A DNA stretch of 64,000 nucleotides from Cytobacillus suaedae (GCA_014960805.1 CP063163.1:1878001-1942000), one strand, 5' to 3'; positions 29,431 to 39,646 are shown, counted from the stretch's first letter. Program-made: numbers and translations. The notes: generated from the letters alone by a model not told the origin.

Positions 29431-30360
29431 ATGAGTAATACGAGAGCAGTTGATGACAATGAACTGCAAGACAAAACGAGCTCTCATAATATAAACAAGA
29501 GGTCCGCTTACAAGGATTTTCTTGCGTTGATCAAAATTGGAATTGTAAATTCTAATGCTATTACTACTTTTACTGGATTGTGGTTAGCCCTTCATTTTTC
29601 AGGAATGGCTTTTCTAGATAATTTAGACATTGTCCTTTATACATTAATTGGTTCTTCATTGGTTATCGCTGGTTCCTGTAGTCTAAATAACTATATTGAC
29701 AGAGATATTGATCCTTTTATGGAAAGAACAAAATCGCGACCAACCGTTACTGGTACAGTTGATCCAAAACGTGTACTTGTAATGGGAATTGTACTTACAA
29801 TCATTGGTACTATATTCTTGTTGCTAACGACTGTTACAGCTGCAGTGATTGGAATCATTGGTGTTGTAGCTTATGTCTATCTATATACAATCTGGTCAAA
29901 AAGAAGATATACAATTAATACTGTAATAGGAAGTATTTCAGGAGCTGTACCTCCACTTATTGGTTGGGCCGCGGTTGATCCTGACCTTCATATGGTTGCT
30001 TGGATTCTCTTTTTAATCCTTTTTATATGGCAACCACCACACTTTCTAGCTCTAGCTATGAAGCGTGTAGAAGAATACCGTGCTGCAGGGGTTCCTATGC
30101 TGCCTGTTGTACATGGTTTTGCAGTTACTAAGAGACAAATTGTAATTTGGGTTGCATGTTTATTGCCTCTTCCTTTTTACCTCTTTTCTCTTGGAATACC
30201 ATTTATGATCCTTGCTACTCTTCTAAATCTAGGGTGGCTAATAATAGGTCTATATGGTTTTAAAATGAAGGATGACATTAAGTGGGCAAAATTCATGTTT
30301 GTATACTCACTTAACTATTTGACCATTCTGTTTGTAGCAATGGTTATTGTAACTATTTAG
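29431..30360 (+). CDS. ctaB: Protoheme IX farnesyltransferase (heme O synthase)
   Basis: UbiA-family membrane prenyltransferase that adds farnesyl to heme B, giving heme O. 309 residues, about nine membrane segments, with the first Asp-rich motif [15 protein letters not shown] and the second YxxxK-type segment [17 protein letters not shown]. The ATG at 29431 follows AAAGGAGG; the upstream frame from 29404 overlaps this signal. It supplies the substrate of CtaA and heads the cta cluster. Confidence 0.95.
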   Translation: MSNTRAVDDNELQDKTSSHNINKRSAYKDFLALIKIGIVNSNAITTFTGLWLALHFSGMAFLDNLDIVLYTLIGSSLVIAGSCSLNNYIDRDIDPFMERTKSRPTVTGTVDPKRVLVMGIVLTIIGTIFLLLTTVTAAVIGIIGVVAYVYLYTIWSKRRYTINTVIGSISGAVPPLIGWAAVDPDLHMVAWILFLILFIWQPPHFLALAMKRVEEYRAAGVPMLPVVHGFAVTKRQIVIWVACLLPLPFYLFSLGIPFMILATLLNLGWLIIGLYGFKMKDDIKWAKFMFVYSLNYLTILFVAMVIVTI

Positions 30361-30384
30361 TAGTTATACACAATTACTTTAGGT

Positions 30385-30426
30385 AATTCTTTCTCAACAG
30401 AAATTATATATAGAAGGAATTTTTTC
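30385..30426 (+). terminator. Weak terminator-like hairpin after ctaB
   Basis: A 10-bp stem AATTCTTTCT with complement and a long loop of about 17 bases, followed by TTTTT. It may lower read-through into ctaC. Confidence 0.4.
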
Positions 30427-30569
30427 TAGTTGTGTTTGTAAGCTAACCTTATGGATACAACTAGATCATACTTTCTATTAGTAAAAGTCTACTTTTATTA
30501 ATTTGAAAGTAATACTTACTCAATAGGAATCATTTATTACTAACTTTGAAAGAGGGGTTTGATTAAGCT

Positions 30570-31622
30570 ATGAAAAGATGGCTACCAAAGGTGCGCACAT
30601 TTTTATTATTTGGTTTGATGGCGCTACTGTTAGCAGGTTGTGGTAAACCATTTTTGTCCACACTTCAACCAGCTGGTGAAGTGGCGGATGATCAGTACTC
30701 ACTAATGATTTTGAGTACCTTAATTATGGTAATTGTTATTTTAGTAGTAACAGTTATATTCATTTATGTTGTAATACGTTTCCGTAGACGTCCAGGGGAT
30801 GAAAATATTGTCCCTAAGCAAGTAGAAGGAAGTCACAAGCTAGAAGTAATTTGGACAGTTATCCCAATTATCCTTTTAATTATTTTAGCTGTGCCTACAG
30901 TTGCTTCTACTTTTAAACTTGCGGATGTTTCTCCTATGCTAGAAGAAACACGTGATGAGGATGCTCTTGTAGTTAATGTAACTGCAAACCTTTATTGGTG
31001 GGAGTTTGAATACCCAGATTTAGGGGTAGTTACTGGTCAAGAATTAGTTGTTCCTACTGATGAGAGAGTTTACTTCAACTTAAAAGCTTCTGATGTAAAG
31101 CACTCATTCTGGATTCCATCTGTTGGTGGGAAAATGGATACAAACACTGATAACGTAAACCAGTTTTGGTTAGAGTTTGACCAAGAAAGAGCTCAAGAAA
31201 TCTTTTATGGTATCTGTGCTGAGCTATGTGGTCCTTCACATGCTTTCATGGACTTTAAAGTTAAACCATTGCCTAGAGCAGAGTTTGATAAGTGGATTGA
31301 GGATATGAAAGTAGCTACTCACGAGCCACAATCAGAATTAGCTAGTGCGGGTGAACAAATCTTTAATGATAGTAGCTGTATTGCATGTCACGCAATTAAT
31401 GCCTCTGAAAAGAGAGCAACTGCACCTAGCTTAGCTAATTTCGGTGAACGTGTGAAAATTGCTGGTATCTTAGATTACAATGAAGAAAATTTAAAAGACT
31501 GGTTAAGAGATCCTGAATCAATTAAACCAGGTAACAAAATGACAAACACTTACCCTGAACTTTCTGAGGAAGAGTTAGATGCTCTTGCAGAATACTTAAT
31601 GGGTCTTAAGGTACAAGATTAA
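30570..31622 (+). CDS. ctaC: Cytochrome c oxidase subunit II with fused cytochrome c
   Basis: Subunit II of the caa3-type oxidase; takes electrons through the binuclear CuA site. 350 residues. It is a lipoprotein (LLAGC, Cys24) with two membrane helices (about 45-70 and 88-108), the cupredoxin domain with CuA ligands in the CAELCGPSHAFM segment, and a C-terminal cytochrome c domain with heme motif CIACH (270-274) and a distal Met region near GNKMTNTY. The fused cytochrome marks the caa3 class. Confidence 0.96.
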   Translation: MKRWLPKVRTFLLFGLMALLLAGCGKPFLSTLQPAGEVADDQYSLMILSTLIMVIVILVVTVIFIYVVIRFRRRPGDENIVPKQVEGSHKLEVIWTVIPIILLIILAVPTVASTFKLADVSPMLEETRDEDALVVNVTANLYWWEFEYPDLGVVTGQELVVPTDERVYFNLKASDVKHSFWIPSVGGKMDTNTDNVNQFWLEFDQERAQEIFYGICAELCGPSHAFMDFKVKPLPRAEFDKWIEDMKVATHEPQSELASAGEQIFNDSSCIACHAINASEKRATAPSLANFGERVKIAGILDYNEENLKDWLRDPESIKPGNKMTNTYPELSEEELDALAEYLMGLKVQD

Positions 31623-31657
31623 TGGATTTTCCATTACGATAAAAAGGAGGTAACACT

Positions 31658-33529
31658 GTGAGTACGTTAACTCAGAAAAAAGGATTCGGCGCAACAGTTT
31701 GGGATTATTTAACAACTGTTGATCATAAAAAAATCGCCATCCTTTATCTAATTGCTGGTGGATTCTTCTTCCTTGTTGGGGGATTAGAAGCACTTATTAT
31801 CCGTATTCAGTTAGCTGTACCTGATAGTAATTTTGTCAGTGCAGGACTGTATAATGAAATATTAACAATGCATGGTACAACGATGATTTTCCTTGCGGCA
31901 ATGCCGTTATTGTTTGCATTGATGAATGCCGTTGTTCCTTTACAAATTGGTGCACGTGACGTAGCCTTTCCTTTTGTTAACGCATTAGGGTTTTGGTTAT
32001 TCTTCTTTGGTGGAGTTTTCTTAAACTTAAGTTGGTTCTTAGGTGGAGCACCTGATGCAGGGTGGACTTCATATGCGTCATTATCTTTAGCATCACCTAC
32101 ACACGGTATTGACTTTTATGCACTTGGTCTACAAATCTCAGGTATTGGTACGTTAATTGGGGGTATTAACTTCCTAGTAACAATTATTAATATGCGTGCA
32201 CCTGGTATGACTTATATGCGTATGCCTTTATTTACATGGTCTACGTTTGTAGCTTCTGCATTAATATTATTTGCTTTCCCTCCATTAACTGTAGGTTTAG
32301 CACTATTAATGTTTGATCGTCTTTTCGGTACTGGATTCTTTGATCCTACAATGGGTGGAAACACAATTATTTGGGAGCACTTATTCTGGATTTTCGGACA
32401 TCCTGAAGTATACATCTTGATTTTGCCAGCATTTGGGGTTTTCTCTGAAATATTTGCTACATTCTCAAGAAAACGTTTATTCGGTTACTCATCTATGGTA
32501 TTTGCTACTGTATTAATTGGATTCTTAGGATTCATGGTATGGGCTCACCATATGTTTACAACTGGTTTAGGCCCAATTGCTAATGCGATTTTCGCTGTAG
32601 CAACTATGGCTATTGGGGTTCCCACTGGTATTAAAATATTTAACTGGCTATTTACTATGTGGGGCGGACAGATTAAATTTACAACACCTATGCTTTATGC
32701 GATTGCATTTATCCCTTCATTTGTAATGGGTGGGGTGACTGGTGTCATGCTAGCGGCTGCGACAGCTGACTACCAATACCATGATACTTATTTCGTGGTT
32801 GCTCACTTCCATTATGTTATCGTTGGTGGGGTAGTGTTTGGTTTACTTGCAGGTGTGCACTACTGGTGGCCATTAATGTTTGGTAGAATGCTAAACGAAA
32901 CATTAGGAAAAATCACTTTCTGGTTATTCTTAATTGGTTTCCACTTAACATTCTTTATTCAACATTTCCTAGGCTTAATGGGGATGCAACGTCGTATCTT
33001 TACATTCCTTCCAGGAAAAGGTTTAGATACTGGTAATTTAATCAGTTCAATTGGTGCAATCTTCATGGCCGTTTCAACTTTAGTATTACTTTATAACGTT
33101 ATTAAGACATCAATTAACGGACCAAAGGCAAGTAAAGATCCTTGGGGAGACGGTCGTACTTTAGAATGGGCTCTTCCGGTTCCTACTCCTGAGTACAACT
33201 TTAAACAACTTCCATTAGTGCGTGGATTAGATGCACTATGGGTTGAGAAAATGGCAGGTAAAAAAGAAATGACACCTGCTGAACCAATCGGTGATATCCA
33301 TATGCCAAATGCATCAATCTTACCGTTCACCATTTCATTAGGATTATTTATTGGCGCATTTGGAATTATGTACCGCACAGAAGAACCTTGGGCTTACCCG
33401 GTATTATTCCTTGGTGCAATCATTACATTTGGTTCAATGTTGTTACGTTCAGTAATTGATGATCACGGATATCATATTCATAAAGAAGAATTATTGAAGG
33501 ATGATAATGATAAGGGGGTTAAGGCATAA
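31658..33529 (+). CDS. ctaD: Cytochrome c oxidase subunit I
   Basis: Catalytic subunit with low-spin heme A and the heme a3-CuB centre; reduces O2 and pumps protons. 623 residues, about fourteen membrane helices. Heme and copper ligands are visible in LTMHGTTMIF, FGHPEVYILILPAFG (His-Tyr crosslink pair), VWAHHMFTTG and HDTYFVVAHFHYV. The GTG start at 31658 follows AAAAAGGAGG. Its stop overlaps the start of ctaE by one base. Confidence 0.97.
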   Translation: MSTLTQKKGFGATVWDYLTTVDHKKIAILYLIAGGFFFLVGGLEALIIRIQLAVPDSNFVSAGLYNEILTMHGTTMIFLAAMPLLFALMNAVVPLQIGARDVAFPFVNALGFWLFFFGGVFLNLSWFLGGAPDAGWTSYASLSLASPTHGIDFYALGLQISGIGTLIGGINFLVTIINMRAPGMTYMRMPLFTWSTFVASALILFAFPPLTVGLALLMFDRLFGTGFFDPTMGGNTIIWEHLFWIFGHPEVYILILPAFGVFSEIFATFSRKRLFGYSSMVFATVLIGFLGFMVWAHHMFTTGLGPIANAIFAVATMAIGVPTGIKIFNWLFTMWGGQIKFTTPMLYAIAFIPSFVMGGVTGVMLAAATADYQYHDTYFVVAHFHYVIVGGVVFGLLAGVHYWWPLMFGRMLNETLGKITFWLFLIGFHLTFFIQHFLGLMGMQRRIFTFLPGKGLDTGNLISSIGAIFMAVSTLVLLYNVIKTSINGPKASKDPWGDGRTLEWALPVPTPEYNFKQLPLVRGLDALWVEKMAGKKEMTPAEPIGDIHMPNASILPFTISLGLFIGAFGIMYRTEEPWAYPVLFLGAIITFGSMLLRSVIDDHGYHIHKEELLKDDNDKGVKA

Positions 33530-34149
33530 TGCACGTTGAAGAGAAATTAACAGCTGAAACATTTCCTGACTCTCCCGAAAAAGCAACCCTTGAAGGTAAA
33601 AATAAGTTTTTAGGTTTCTGGTTATTTTTAGGTGGAGAAACTGTCCTGTTTGCTTCTTTATTCGCAACATATCTTGCATTAAAGGATCAAACAAATGGAG
33701 GTCCAACAGGTCAGGAGATCTTTGACCTTCCACTAGTTTTCATAGCAACAATGTTGTTATTAACTAGTTCGTTAACAAGTGTGTACGCAATGTACCATAT
33801 GAAAAATTTTGACTTTAGAAAAATGCAGTTATGGCTTGGTGTAACTGTATTCTTAGGAGCTTTGTTCCTAGCACTAGAAATTTATGAATTTAATCATTAT
33901 GTGCACTTAGAGCATACAATTACTAGTAGTGCATTCGGTTCTGCATTTTATGTACTTGTTGGAACTCACGGTGCTCACGTTGCCTTTGGATTATGCTGGA
34001 TCACTGCATTAATGATTCGTAATTCAAAACGTGGATTAGATCTTTACAATGCACCTAAATTCTATGTTGCGAGTTTATACTGGCACTTTATCGATGTTGT
34101 GTGGATCTTCATCTTCACGGTAGTATACTTAATGGGAATGGTGGGATAA
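33529..34149 (+). CDS. ctaE: Cytochrome c oxidase subunit III
   Basis: Accessory subunit III of the caa3 oxidase; 206 residues, five membrane helices, with the family segments FWLFLGGETVLFASLFATY, GTHGAHVAFG and LYWHFIDVVWIFIF. The TAATG overlap with ctaD implies translational coupling. Confidence 0.95.
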   Translation: MHVEEKLTAETFPDSPEKATLEGKNKFLGFWLFLGGETVLFASLFATYLALKDQTNGGPTGQEIFDLPLVFIATMLLLTSSLTSVYAMYHMKNFDFRKMQLWLGVTVFLGALFLALEIYEFNHYVHLEHTITSSAFGSAFYVLVGTHGAHVAFGLCWITALMIRNSKRGLDLYNAPKFYVASLYWHFIDVVWIFIFTVVYLMGMVG

Positions 34150-34153
34150 ACTG

Positions 34154-34486
34154 ATGGCGGCAAATTTATCAAATTCAGGTAACCCTAAAGTTGATTTGGT
34201 ATATCGTAAGAAGAAAAATGCAGAAGACATGAAGTACCAAGTAATTACATTTATAATTACGTTATTTCTAACAATCATGGCATTTTTGGCAGTTGGTCTT
34301 GATTTTACAGGATGGTATGTTGTTCCATTTATCATTCTGTTGGCTGTCGTACAATTAATCTTTCAACTTTATTATTTCATGCATATGTCTCATAAAGGTC
34401 ATGAAGTTCCTGCACTATTCCTATACTCCGGTGTAGCAGTAGCTGCAATTACTATCCTTGCCTTTATGACAATCATTTGGTGGTAA
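34154..34486 (+). CDS. ctaF: Cytochrome c oxidase subunit IV
   Basis: Small 110-residue subunit with three membrane segments and the YFMHMSHKGHE loop typical of the CtaF/CyoD-like family. Starts four bases after ctaE, and its stop is followed by a terminator, so it ends the structural part of the operon. Confidence 0.92.
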   Translation: MAANLSNSGNPKVDLVYRKKKNAEDMKYQVITFIITLFLTIMAFLAVGLDFTGWYVVPFIILLAVVQLIFQLYYFMHMSHKGHEVPALFLYSGVAVAAITILAFMTIIWW

Positions 34487-34494
34487 TTATATCG

Positions 34495-34530
34495 AAAAGA
34501 AAATCGGCTTATAGCCGGTTTTCTTTTTTA
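34495..34530 (+). terminator. Terminator of ctaF
   Basis: Stem GAAAATCGGCT with complement (G-U pairs) and TTCTTTTTT. Confidence 0.8.
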
Positions 34531-34663
34531 CTATCTGGACTTCTTTTTAAAGAGTTTTCACTATTAAGAGTGTAAAAATGTTACCAAAACGTTCATTTGT
34601 TTAGTTCAGGTAAACTGATGTATAATATAATTGTCGCAATTTGCAACTTAATGAGGTGAAATT

Positions 34664-35563
34664 ATGTCTTTAAGTTTATTCGGATTTCAAGCGATGTGGA
34701 GTCCATATTTTTTCATTACCGTTTTGGCTTTAACCGTTCTTTACTTTGTGTTAATTGGCCCAATGAGAAGTAGATTTAAGAACAGTGAACCTGCAACCTT
34801 AAAGCAACAGTTCCTGTTTGTAACAGCCATGATACTATTATATATTTGTAAAGGTGGTCCACTGGATCTTTTAGGTCATTTAATATTTAGTGCTCATATG
34901 GGACAGATGGCAATCTTATATTTAGCTATTCCTCCATTAGTTATATTAGGTATACCTTCTTGGCTCTTACGTAGTATTGTTGAATTACCAGTTGTTAAAC
35001 CATTGATGAAATTTTTCACAAAACCATTAATTGCATTAATTCTATTTAATGGAGTATTCTCTTTTTATCATATCCCATTAATTTTTGATGTTGTTAAAAC
35101 TGATATGTTACTACATTCAATGACAACAGCTCTACTTTTCATCGCTTCCTTTATTATGTGGTGGCCACTTGTAAATCCTTTAGAAGAGTGGGAGACATTG
35201 TCAGGCGTTAAAAAGGTTGGATATATATTTGCGGATGGTATCTTATTAACTCCAGCATGTGCACTAATCATTTTTGCTGAGACACCTCTCTATGCGACAT
35301 ATACAGATCCACAAGCATGGGTAAATGCTTTACAACTCTGTGTACCAGCTAGTATGTTAGCAACCCTTGACCTGGGAGGACCCGAAATGTTTAACATCAT
35401 GTCACCTTTAGAGGACCAACGTACAGGTGGAGTTATTATGAAAATTATTCAAGAGATTGTGTATGGTAGTATTTTAGGATATGTATTTTACCAATGGGTT
35501 CGTAGGGAAAAAGAGCAGGATGACATTGATACCTTACAAATGAATCCACACACGACTGAATAA
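34664..35563 (+). CDS. ctaG: Cytochrome c oxidase assembly factor CtaG (caa3 type)
   Basis: A 299-residue membrane protein with about seven helices needed in B. subtilis for active caa3 oxidase, probably in CuB delivery. Typical segments include HMGQMAILYLAIPPLVILG, MWWPLVNPLEEW and GGPEMFNIMSPLEDQRTGG. Despite the name it is unrelated to proteobacterial CtaG. Own promoter region; AGGTGA before the ATG. Confidence 0.93.
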   Translation: MSLSLFGFQAMWSPYFFITVLALTVLYFVLIGPMRSRFKNSEPATLKQQFLFVTAMILLYICKGGPLDLLGHLIFSAHMGQMAILYLAIPPLVILGIPSWLLRSIVELPVVKPLMKFFTKPLIALILFNGVFSFYHIPLIFDVVKTDMLLHSMTTALLFIASFIMWWPLVNPLEEWETLSGVKKVGYIFADGILLTPACALIIFAETPLYATYTDPQAWVNALQLCVPASMLATLDLGGPEMFNIMSPLEDQRTGGVIMKIIQEIVYGSILGYVFYQWVRREKEQDDIDTLQMNPHTTE

Positions 35564-35615
35564 TATTTTTATCTCAGTTTAGACACTTTATTTTTGAAAT
35601 GAGAGAGGAAAGAAT

Positions 35616-36083
35616 ATGAACCATTCAATACCGGTTTTACCTACAATTAGTACAATCTTTATTGTCATTAGTGCGATTCTGGTGGCGATAGGTTGGTATT
35701 TAGTTAGTAAAAGAAATATAGAAGGTCACCGCAAAGTTATGACACTTGCAGCAGTGGCTGCTTTAATTTTCTTTATTATCTATGCATCAAGAACTATTTT
35801 TGTTGGAAATACTGCCTTTGGTGGTCCTGAAGATATGAAAATTTACTATACATCATTTCTAATATTTCATATTATACTAGCTACAACAGGGGCTGTTTTT
35901 GGGATTACTACACTATATTTAGGGTTTAAAGATCGTATTGCCAAACATAGAAAACTTGGACCGGTTACAAGTATTATTTGGTTCTTTACAGCAATTACAG
36001 GTGTTGCAGTTTACCTGCTGTTATATGTTTTCTACTCAGGTGGGGAAACAACTTCAGTTATAAAAGCAATACTAGGTTTCTAA
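35616..36083 (+). CDS. DUF420 membrane protein, YozB-like
   Basis: A 155-residue protein with four membrane segments. The second to fourth include YASRTIFVGNTAFGG, FHIILATTGAVFGI and KHRKLGPVTSIIWFFTAITG, typical of the DUF420 family (B. subtilis YozB). His residues in the helices suggest a heme or copper role near the oxidase; this is inference from its placement after ctaG. GAGAGGAAAG precedes the ATG. Confidence 0.82.
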   Translation: MNHSIPVLPTISTIFIVISAILVAIGWYLVSKRNIEGHRKVMTLAAVAALIFFIIYASRTIFVGNTAFGGPEDMKIYYTSFLIFHIILATTGAVFGITTLYLGFKDRIAKHRKLGPVTSIIWFFTAITGVAVYLLLYVFYSGGETTSVIKAILGF

Positions 36084-36097
36084 TATTGTAATATGTA

Positions 36098-36140
36098 TAA
36101 GGTGTTATGGAATACAATTATTCTATAGCATCTTTTTTTA
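36098..36140 (+). terminator. Terminator of DUF420 gene
   Basis: A 13-bp stem starting GGTGTTATGGAAT with several G-U pairs, then TCTTTTTTT. Confidence 0.75.
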
Positions 36141-36255
36141 TTGAGAAAAATTGGTTTTTTATTTTTGTAAAATCAACATCCACCTCTTAATTGCTATTTC
36201 TTTAATTCACTATTTTGTCGATTAAACAATATTTGAAAGGGGAGAGATGTGAATA

Positions 36256-36765
36256 ATGATTGAAATTTTTACAGATCGTTTACTTATCGTCCCTTGTTCG
36301 CTAGATATTGCCAAATCCTTGGTTTTCCATAGGAAAGAGCTAGAAAAGAGATCTCCTATTATTATTCCTAAAGGGTGGCCTTATCCAAGTGTGACAGGTA
36401 TGCTACCGATTTATATTGAGAAATTAGAAAATGATGAGTCTGAATATGGCTGGGGACTTTGGCTAATCATTAATTATGCGGAAAAGAGTATTATTGGGGA
36501 TGTTTATGTTAATAGCAAGCCTGATGAAAATGGTACGGTTCATTTGAGTTATACGATGGTTAAGGATTTAGAAGACAGCAGTTTAACATATGAAAGTATG
36601 GACGCATTAATTGAATGGATGATTACTCAAAAAGATGTAAAAAAAGTAATCACAGAATGCTGTGATCATAATACTGAATCAATTAAGTTGTTTGAGAAAT
36701 TAGGAATGAGATGTACTAGGAAAGATGGAAGTTTTTTAAAATGGGAGCTACGAAAAGCGATCTAA
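36256..36765 (+). CDS. GNAT acetyltransferase, RimJ/RimL-like
   Basis: A 169-residue acetyltransferase opening with FTDRLLIVPCS as in RimJ/RimL-type enzymes, IIGDVYVNSKP (central strand) and NTESIKLFEKLGMRCTR (the C-terminal GNAT helix and loop). The acetyl-CoA P-loop is poorly conserved, which may affect activity. Substrate unknown. Single-gene unit between two terminators. Confidence 0.75.
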   Translation: MIEIFTDRLLIVPCSLDIAKSLVFHRKELEKRSPIIIPKGWPYPSVTGMLPIYIEKLENDESEYGWGLWLIINYAEKSIIGDVYVNSKPDENGTVHLSYTMVKDLEDSSLTYESMDALIEWMITQKDVKKVITECCDHNTESIKLFEKLGMRCTRKDGSFLKWELRKAI

Positions 36766-36766
36766 A

Positions 36767-36802
36767 AAAAGAGAGGTGGATTTCGCCACCTCTCTTATAT
36801 TT
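36767..36802. terminator. Bidirectional terminator
   Basis: GAGAGGTGG stem with complement, loop ATTTCG, between convergent genes. Confidence 0.9.
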
Positions 36803-37853
36803 TAAAATTAAATTTTATAATTCCAGCTTCACGTGCTGAGTTAAATGCAATTAATAAAATAGGGCCAATGATAAACCCAAGGATTCCAATTAGTTTTAAC
36901 CCAAGATACATTGCAATTAAGGTCGACAATGGAGATAGCCCAATATGACTTCCCATTACCTTTGGTTCAATTGTTCTCCTAATAACTAGTAAGATTACTC
37001 CTAAGATTGCTAACTCTGTACCAAGTACAATATCTCCAGTAATGAAATGAAATAGTGCCCATGGACCCATGATTACGATAGAACCGATAATAGGAATAAC
37101 ATCAATAATCCAGATAATAAAAGCCATCATTAACGCAACATCTGGAGCAATAATTAGTAAGCCAATGAATGAAGTAATGAAAATAATGATACTTACTAAA
37201 AATTGTGCTTTTATAAATCCGAAGAAAACATATGAAAGTCTAGAAGTCATAAAGTTAACTTTATCAACTGTTCGACTTGTAAATAGAGTATATAGTTTTT
37301 CCTTAAGGTTAGGCATTTCTATCATTAGTAAGAATAATGCGATTAAATATACAATAAAACTTACTAAATAACTTGGTATTTCTGTTATTAGTGATCTTAA
37401 GTTATCAATATTCACATATGCAAGAAGTCCCGTTTGAAAGTTGTATAAAGTTTCTTCAACCTGCCTTGTGATTACTTCGACAAACTCTGGAGGAAGATCT
37501 TGTGATCGATAATACAGGTTTTTCTCAACTTCTAATAACACACGGTTTATTTCATAAATGTAAATAGGTGCATTTTCAATAATTTGAATAGCCTCTGCAA
37601 TTACCTTTGTTATTAAAAAGTAACTTCCAAGTGCCATTAACAATAAAAAAATTATGAAAATGATAGTAACAGATAAAGTTCTTTTTATCTTAAAACGTTT
37701 TTGAAAAAGTTTTACTGCGGGTTCGAGTAGAAGTGCAGTAACAAAAGCGATAATCAAAGGTATGGAAACAGGAAGTATCCAATATCCAAGTAAAATGATG
37801 AGTAGAATAGAAAGTACAATTAAAATGGTTCGTTTATTGAATAAACTGGACAA
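36795..37853 (-). CDS. AI-2E / YtvI-family membrane permease-like protein
   Basis: A 352-residue membrane protein with about eight segments and a polar central part (about 100-160), as in the AI-2 exporter/PerM/YtvI superfamily. The segment IIWIIDVIPIIGSIVIMGPWA and the late PKVMGSHIGLSPL are typical. Some Bacillus members are sporulation proteins (YtvI), others antiporters; its role here is unknown. TTG at 37853 follows AAAGGAG at 7 bases; extended frames to 37880 overlap the signal. Confidence 0.75.
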   Translation of the reverse strand: MSSLFNKRTILIVLSILLIILLGYWILPVSIPLIIAFVTALLLEPAVKLFQKRFKIKRTLSVTIIFIIFLLLMALGSYFLITKVIAEAIQIIENAPIYIYEINRVLLEVEKNLYYRSQDLPPEFVEVITRQVEETLYNFQTGLLAYVNIDNLRSLITEIPSYLVSFIVYLIALFLLMIEMPNLKEKLYTLFTSRTVDKVNFMTSRLSYVFFGFIKAQFLVSIIIFITSFIGLLIIAPDVALMMAFIIWIIDVIPIIGSIVIMGPWALFHFITGDIVLGTELAILGVILLVIRRTIEPKVMGSHIGLSPLSTLIAMYLGLKLIGILGFIIGPILLIAFNSAREAGIIKFNFKI

Positions 37854-38044
37854 TAGGTTACTCCTTTCATAAAAAAACAATGCTACATAAAATTATAGTA
37901 AAGAATTACAATAAAACCAACTAAAATATATCAAACTAAAGCACAAAATAAGTTGTTTGGATAAGTGCCCATTTTTGGTAAACAACATAAACTATATAAA
38001 GATGTAATTTCAGAAAAAAATCGCGCTATAAGGAGTTGGTTTAT

Positions 38045-38395
38045 TTGATCGAAAAATTACTTGCAAATGGAAAGCTACTCATTACTGAAGAGGTATTAGC
38101 ATTAATTACGTTATTAACAATAGATGAAACAGAAGGTATAGCTAAGACTGTCTCTGGAGTAAAGAATGAAATCTTCAATGTCTTAAGTTCAAAATTCACT
38201 CGTAAAGGTGTTACCATAGAAAATTCAGAGGGTGGGGTATCAATTGAGATTCGAATCTCACTTTACTACGGAAATAATATCATTGAAACATGTAAAAAGC
38301 TTCAAGAATCAGTAGTCCGAGAAATTGAAGCAATGACTGGTGTTGTTGTAAAGGACATTAACATTAAAGTTGAGCAAATCATTAAAGCATCTTAA
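38045..38395 (+). CDS. Small conserved protein, possibly Asp23/Gls24-like
   Basis: A 116-residue protein. TITEEVLALI near the start and the pattern GVSIEIRISLYYGNNIIETCKKLQESVVREIEAMTG followed by VVVKDINIKVEQI fit the Asp23/Gls24 envelope stress family (strand of V-I pairs, then helix, then V-x-V-x-I strand). Start at TTG 38045, nine bases after AGGAG. Does not appear in the B. subtilis order at this place. Function not established. Confidence 0.7.
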   Translation: MIEKLLANGKLLITEEVLALITLLTIDETEGIAKTVSGVKNEIFNVLSSKFTRKGVTIENSEGGVSIEIRISLYYGNNIIETCKKLQESVVREIEAMTGVVVKDINIKVEQIIKAS

Positions 38396-38403
38396 AAAAG
38401 TTA

Positions 38404-38440
38404 TGAAAAGGGAACAGATGATTAGTTATCTGTCCCCTCG
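38404..38440 (-). terminator. Terminator of ylbA
   Basis: Stem GGGAACAGAT with complement. A T tract follows only when read on the minus strand. Confidence 0.6.
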
Positions 38441-38444
38441 AATA

Positions 38445-38804
38445 TTACTGATTAATTTTTGCTACGCCTTCTTTGATTTGGCTTAGTAGTTTCTGGCTTT
38501 GATCTACAAGCGCTTTAGGGAAGGTTTCTCCTTCACCATACTCCACACCATGTGGGTAATAGTGTTTTCCTAATAAAGGTGGTAATAATTTTATAATTGC
38601 GTGACTAGCGTCAACTTCACCTTCAACAGCAAAACCTTGAACTCGTAAATAAAAAACACCATCTTTTGTTTCAAATTTGCGATCATATGTAACACGCTCA
38701 TAATCCCATTGACCAGCTAGTACAAATCCTAAATCCTCCATTAATGAAGTTAATCTAGAGAAATCTACTGTTTGATTTTCAATACCAGTATTTTCAAATT
38801 TCAT
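38445..38804 (-). CDS. ylbA: YugN-like protein YlbA
   Basis: A 119-residue cytosolic protein of the YugN-like family (FENTGIENQ, WDYERVTYDRKF, LPPLLGKHYYPHGVEYGE). The order ctaG-ylbA-ylbB-ylbC is the B. subtilis one. Unknown function. ATG 38804 is preceded by TTAGGAGGG; longer frames have no signal. Confidence 0.83.
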   Translation of the reverse strand: MKFENTGIENQTVDFSRLTSLMEDLGFVLAGQWDYERVTYDRKFETKDGVFYLRVQGFAVEGEVDASHAIIKLLPPLLGKHYYPHGVEYGEGETFPKALVDQSQKLLSQIKEGVAKINQ

Positions 38805-39019
38805 AATAGTCCCTCCTAAAACATACAACAAGAAATGTTCTCTGTATAATAATAGTACGAAAAACGTCAAGATGCAATCTATAGATGTAAGACGTACTGA
38901 AAATGTACTAAATATGTCATATTTTTATTTTATTGAATAGGACAAGAGTTTGAGAAACAAACTAATATTGCCTTTCTTTATGGTTTAAGGGCAGGATTTA
39001 TTATTTGAGGAGGTCTACT

Positions 39020-39448
39020 ATGCAATCTGTTCGTGAAATAATGACTTCGGATGTTGAGTATTGTACTCCATTAGACAATGTATATGAGGTTGCAGTAAAA
39101 ATGAAAGAACATGATGTTGGTGTAATTCCAATTGTTGATAATGATAAACTGGTTGGCATGATCACTGACAGAGATTTAGTTATTAGAGGGTATGCAGAAA
39201 AACATTCTGGATCGACAAAAGTTACGGATGTAATGAGCGATGAATTAATTACCATTAAACCTGATACTTCTGTTTACGAAGCTTCTCAGTTAATGTCTAA
39301 ACACCAAATCCGACGTTTACCAGTTGTTGAGCATGATAAGTTAGTTGGGATTGTAGCACTAGGGGATTTAGCAACTAATAAGTTGTCAGATCAAAAAGCA
39401 GGACAAGCACTTAGTGAAATTTCAGAGAATGAAACTATGCATCATTAA
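39020..39448 (+). CDS. ylbB: CBS-domain protein YlbB
   Basis: A 142-residue protein made of two CBS domains (about 1-60 and 68-125). Each has the D-R-D/GD-L type turns (MITDRDLVIRG; IVALGDLATN). Such stand-alone CBS pairs bind adenosyl nucleotides. AGGAGG precedes the ATG at 39020 by 6 bases. Confidence 0.88.
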   Translation: MQSVREIMTSDVEYCTPLDNVYEVAVKMKEHDVGVIPIVDNDKLVGMITDRDLVIRGYAEKHSGSTKVTDVMSDELITIKPDTSVYEASQLMSKHQIRRLPVVEHDKLVGIVALGDLATNKLSDQKAGQALSEISENETMHH

Positions 39449-39461
39449 TAAGGTGAAAATT

Positions 39462-39503
39462 GACAAGGACACTTAAGAACCTTAAGTGACCTTGTTTTTT
39501 TGT
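39462..39503 (+). terminator. Terminator of ylbB
   Basis: Stem CAAGGACACTTAAG with near-complement, then T7. Confidence 0.85.
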
Positions 39504-39646
39504 TGTAAAAAATAGCACTTTCTTTCAGCAGTAGAACATTAACATACTGGCACTTTGTTTATTGAAATTAAATTGTGTCATTTTTAAGTAATAAAATCTA
39601 GTAATGAAAAATATAATGATAGAAAACATGATAGGGAGGGATACCC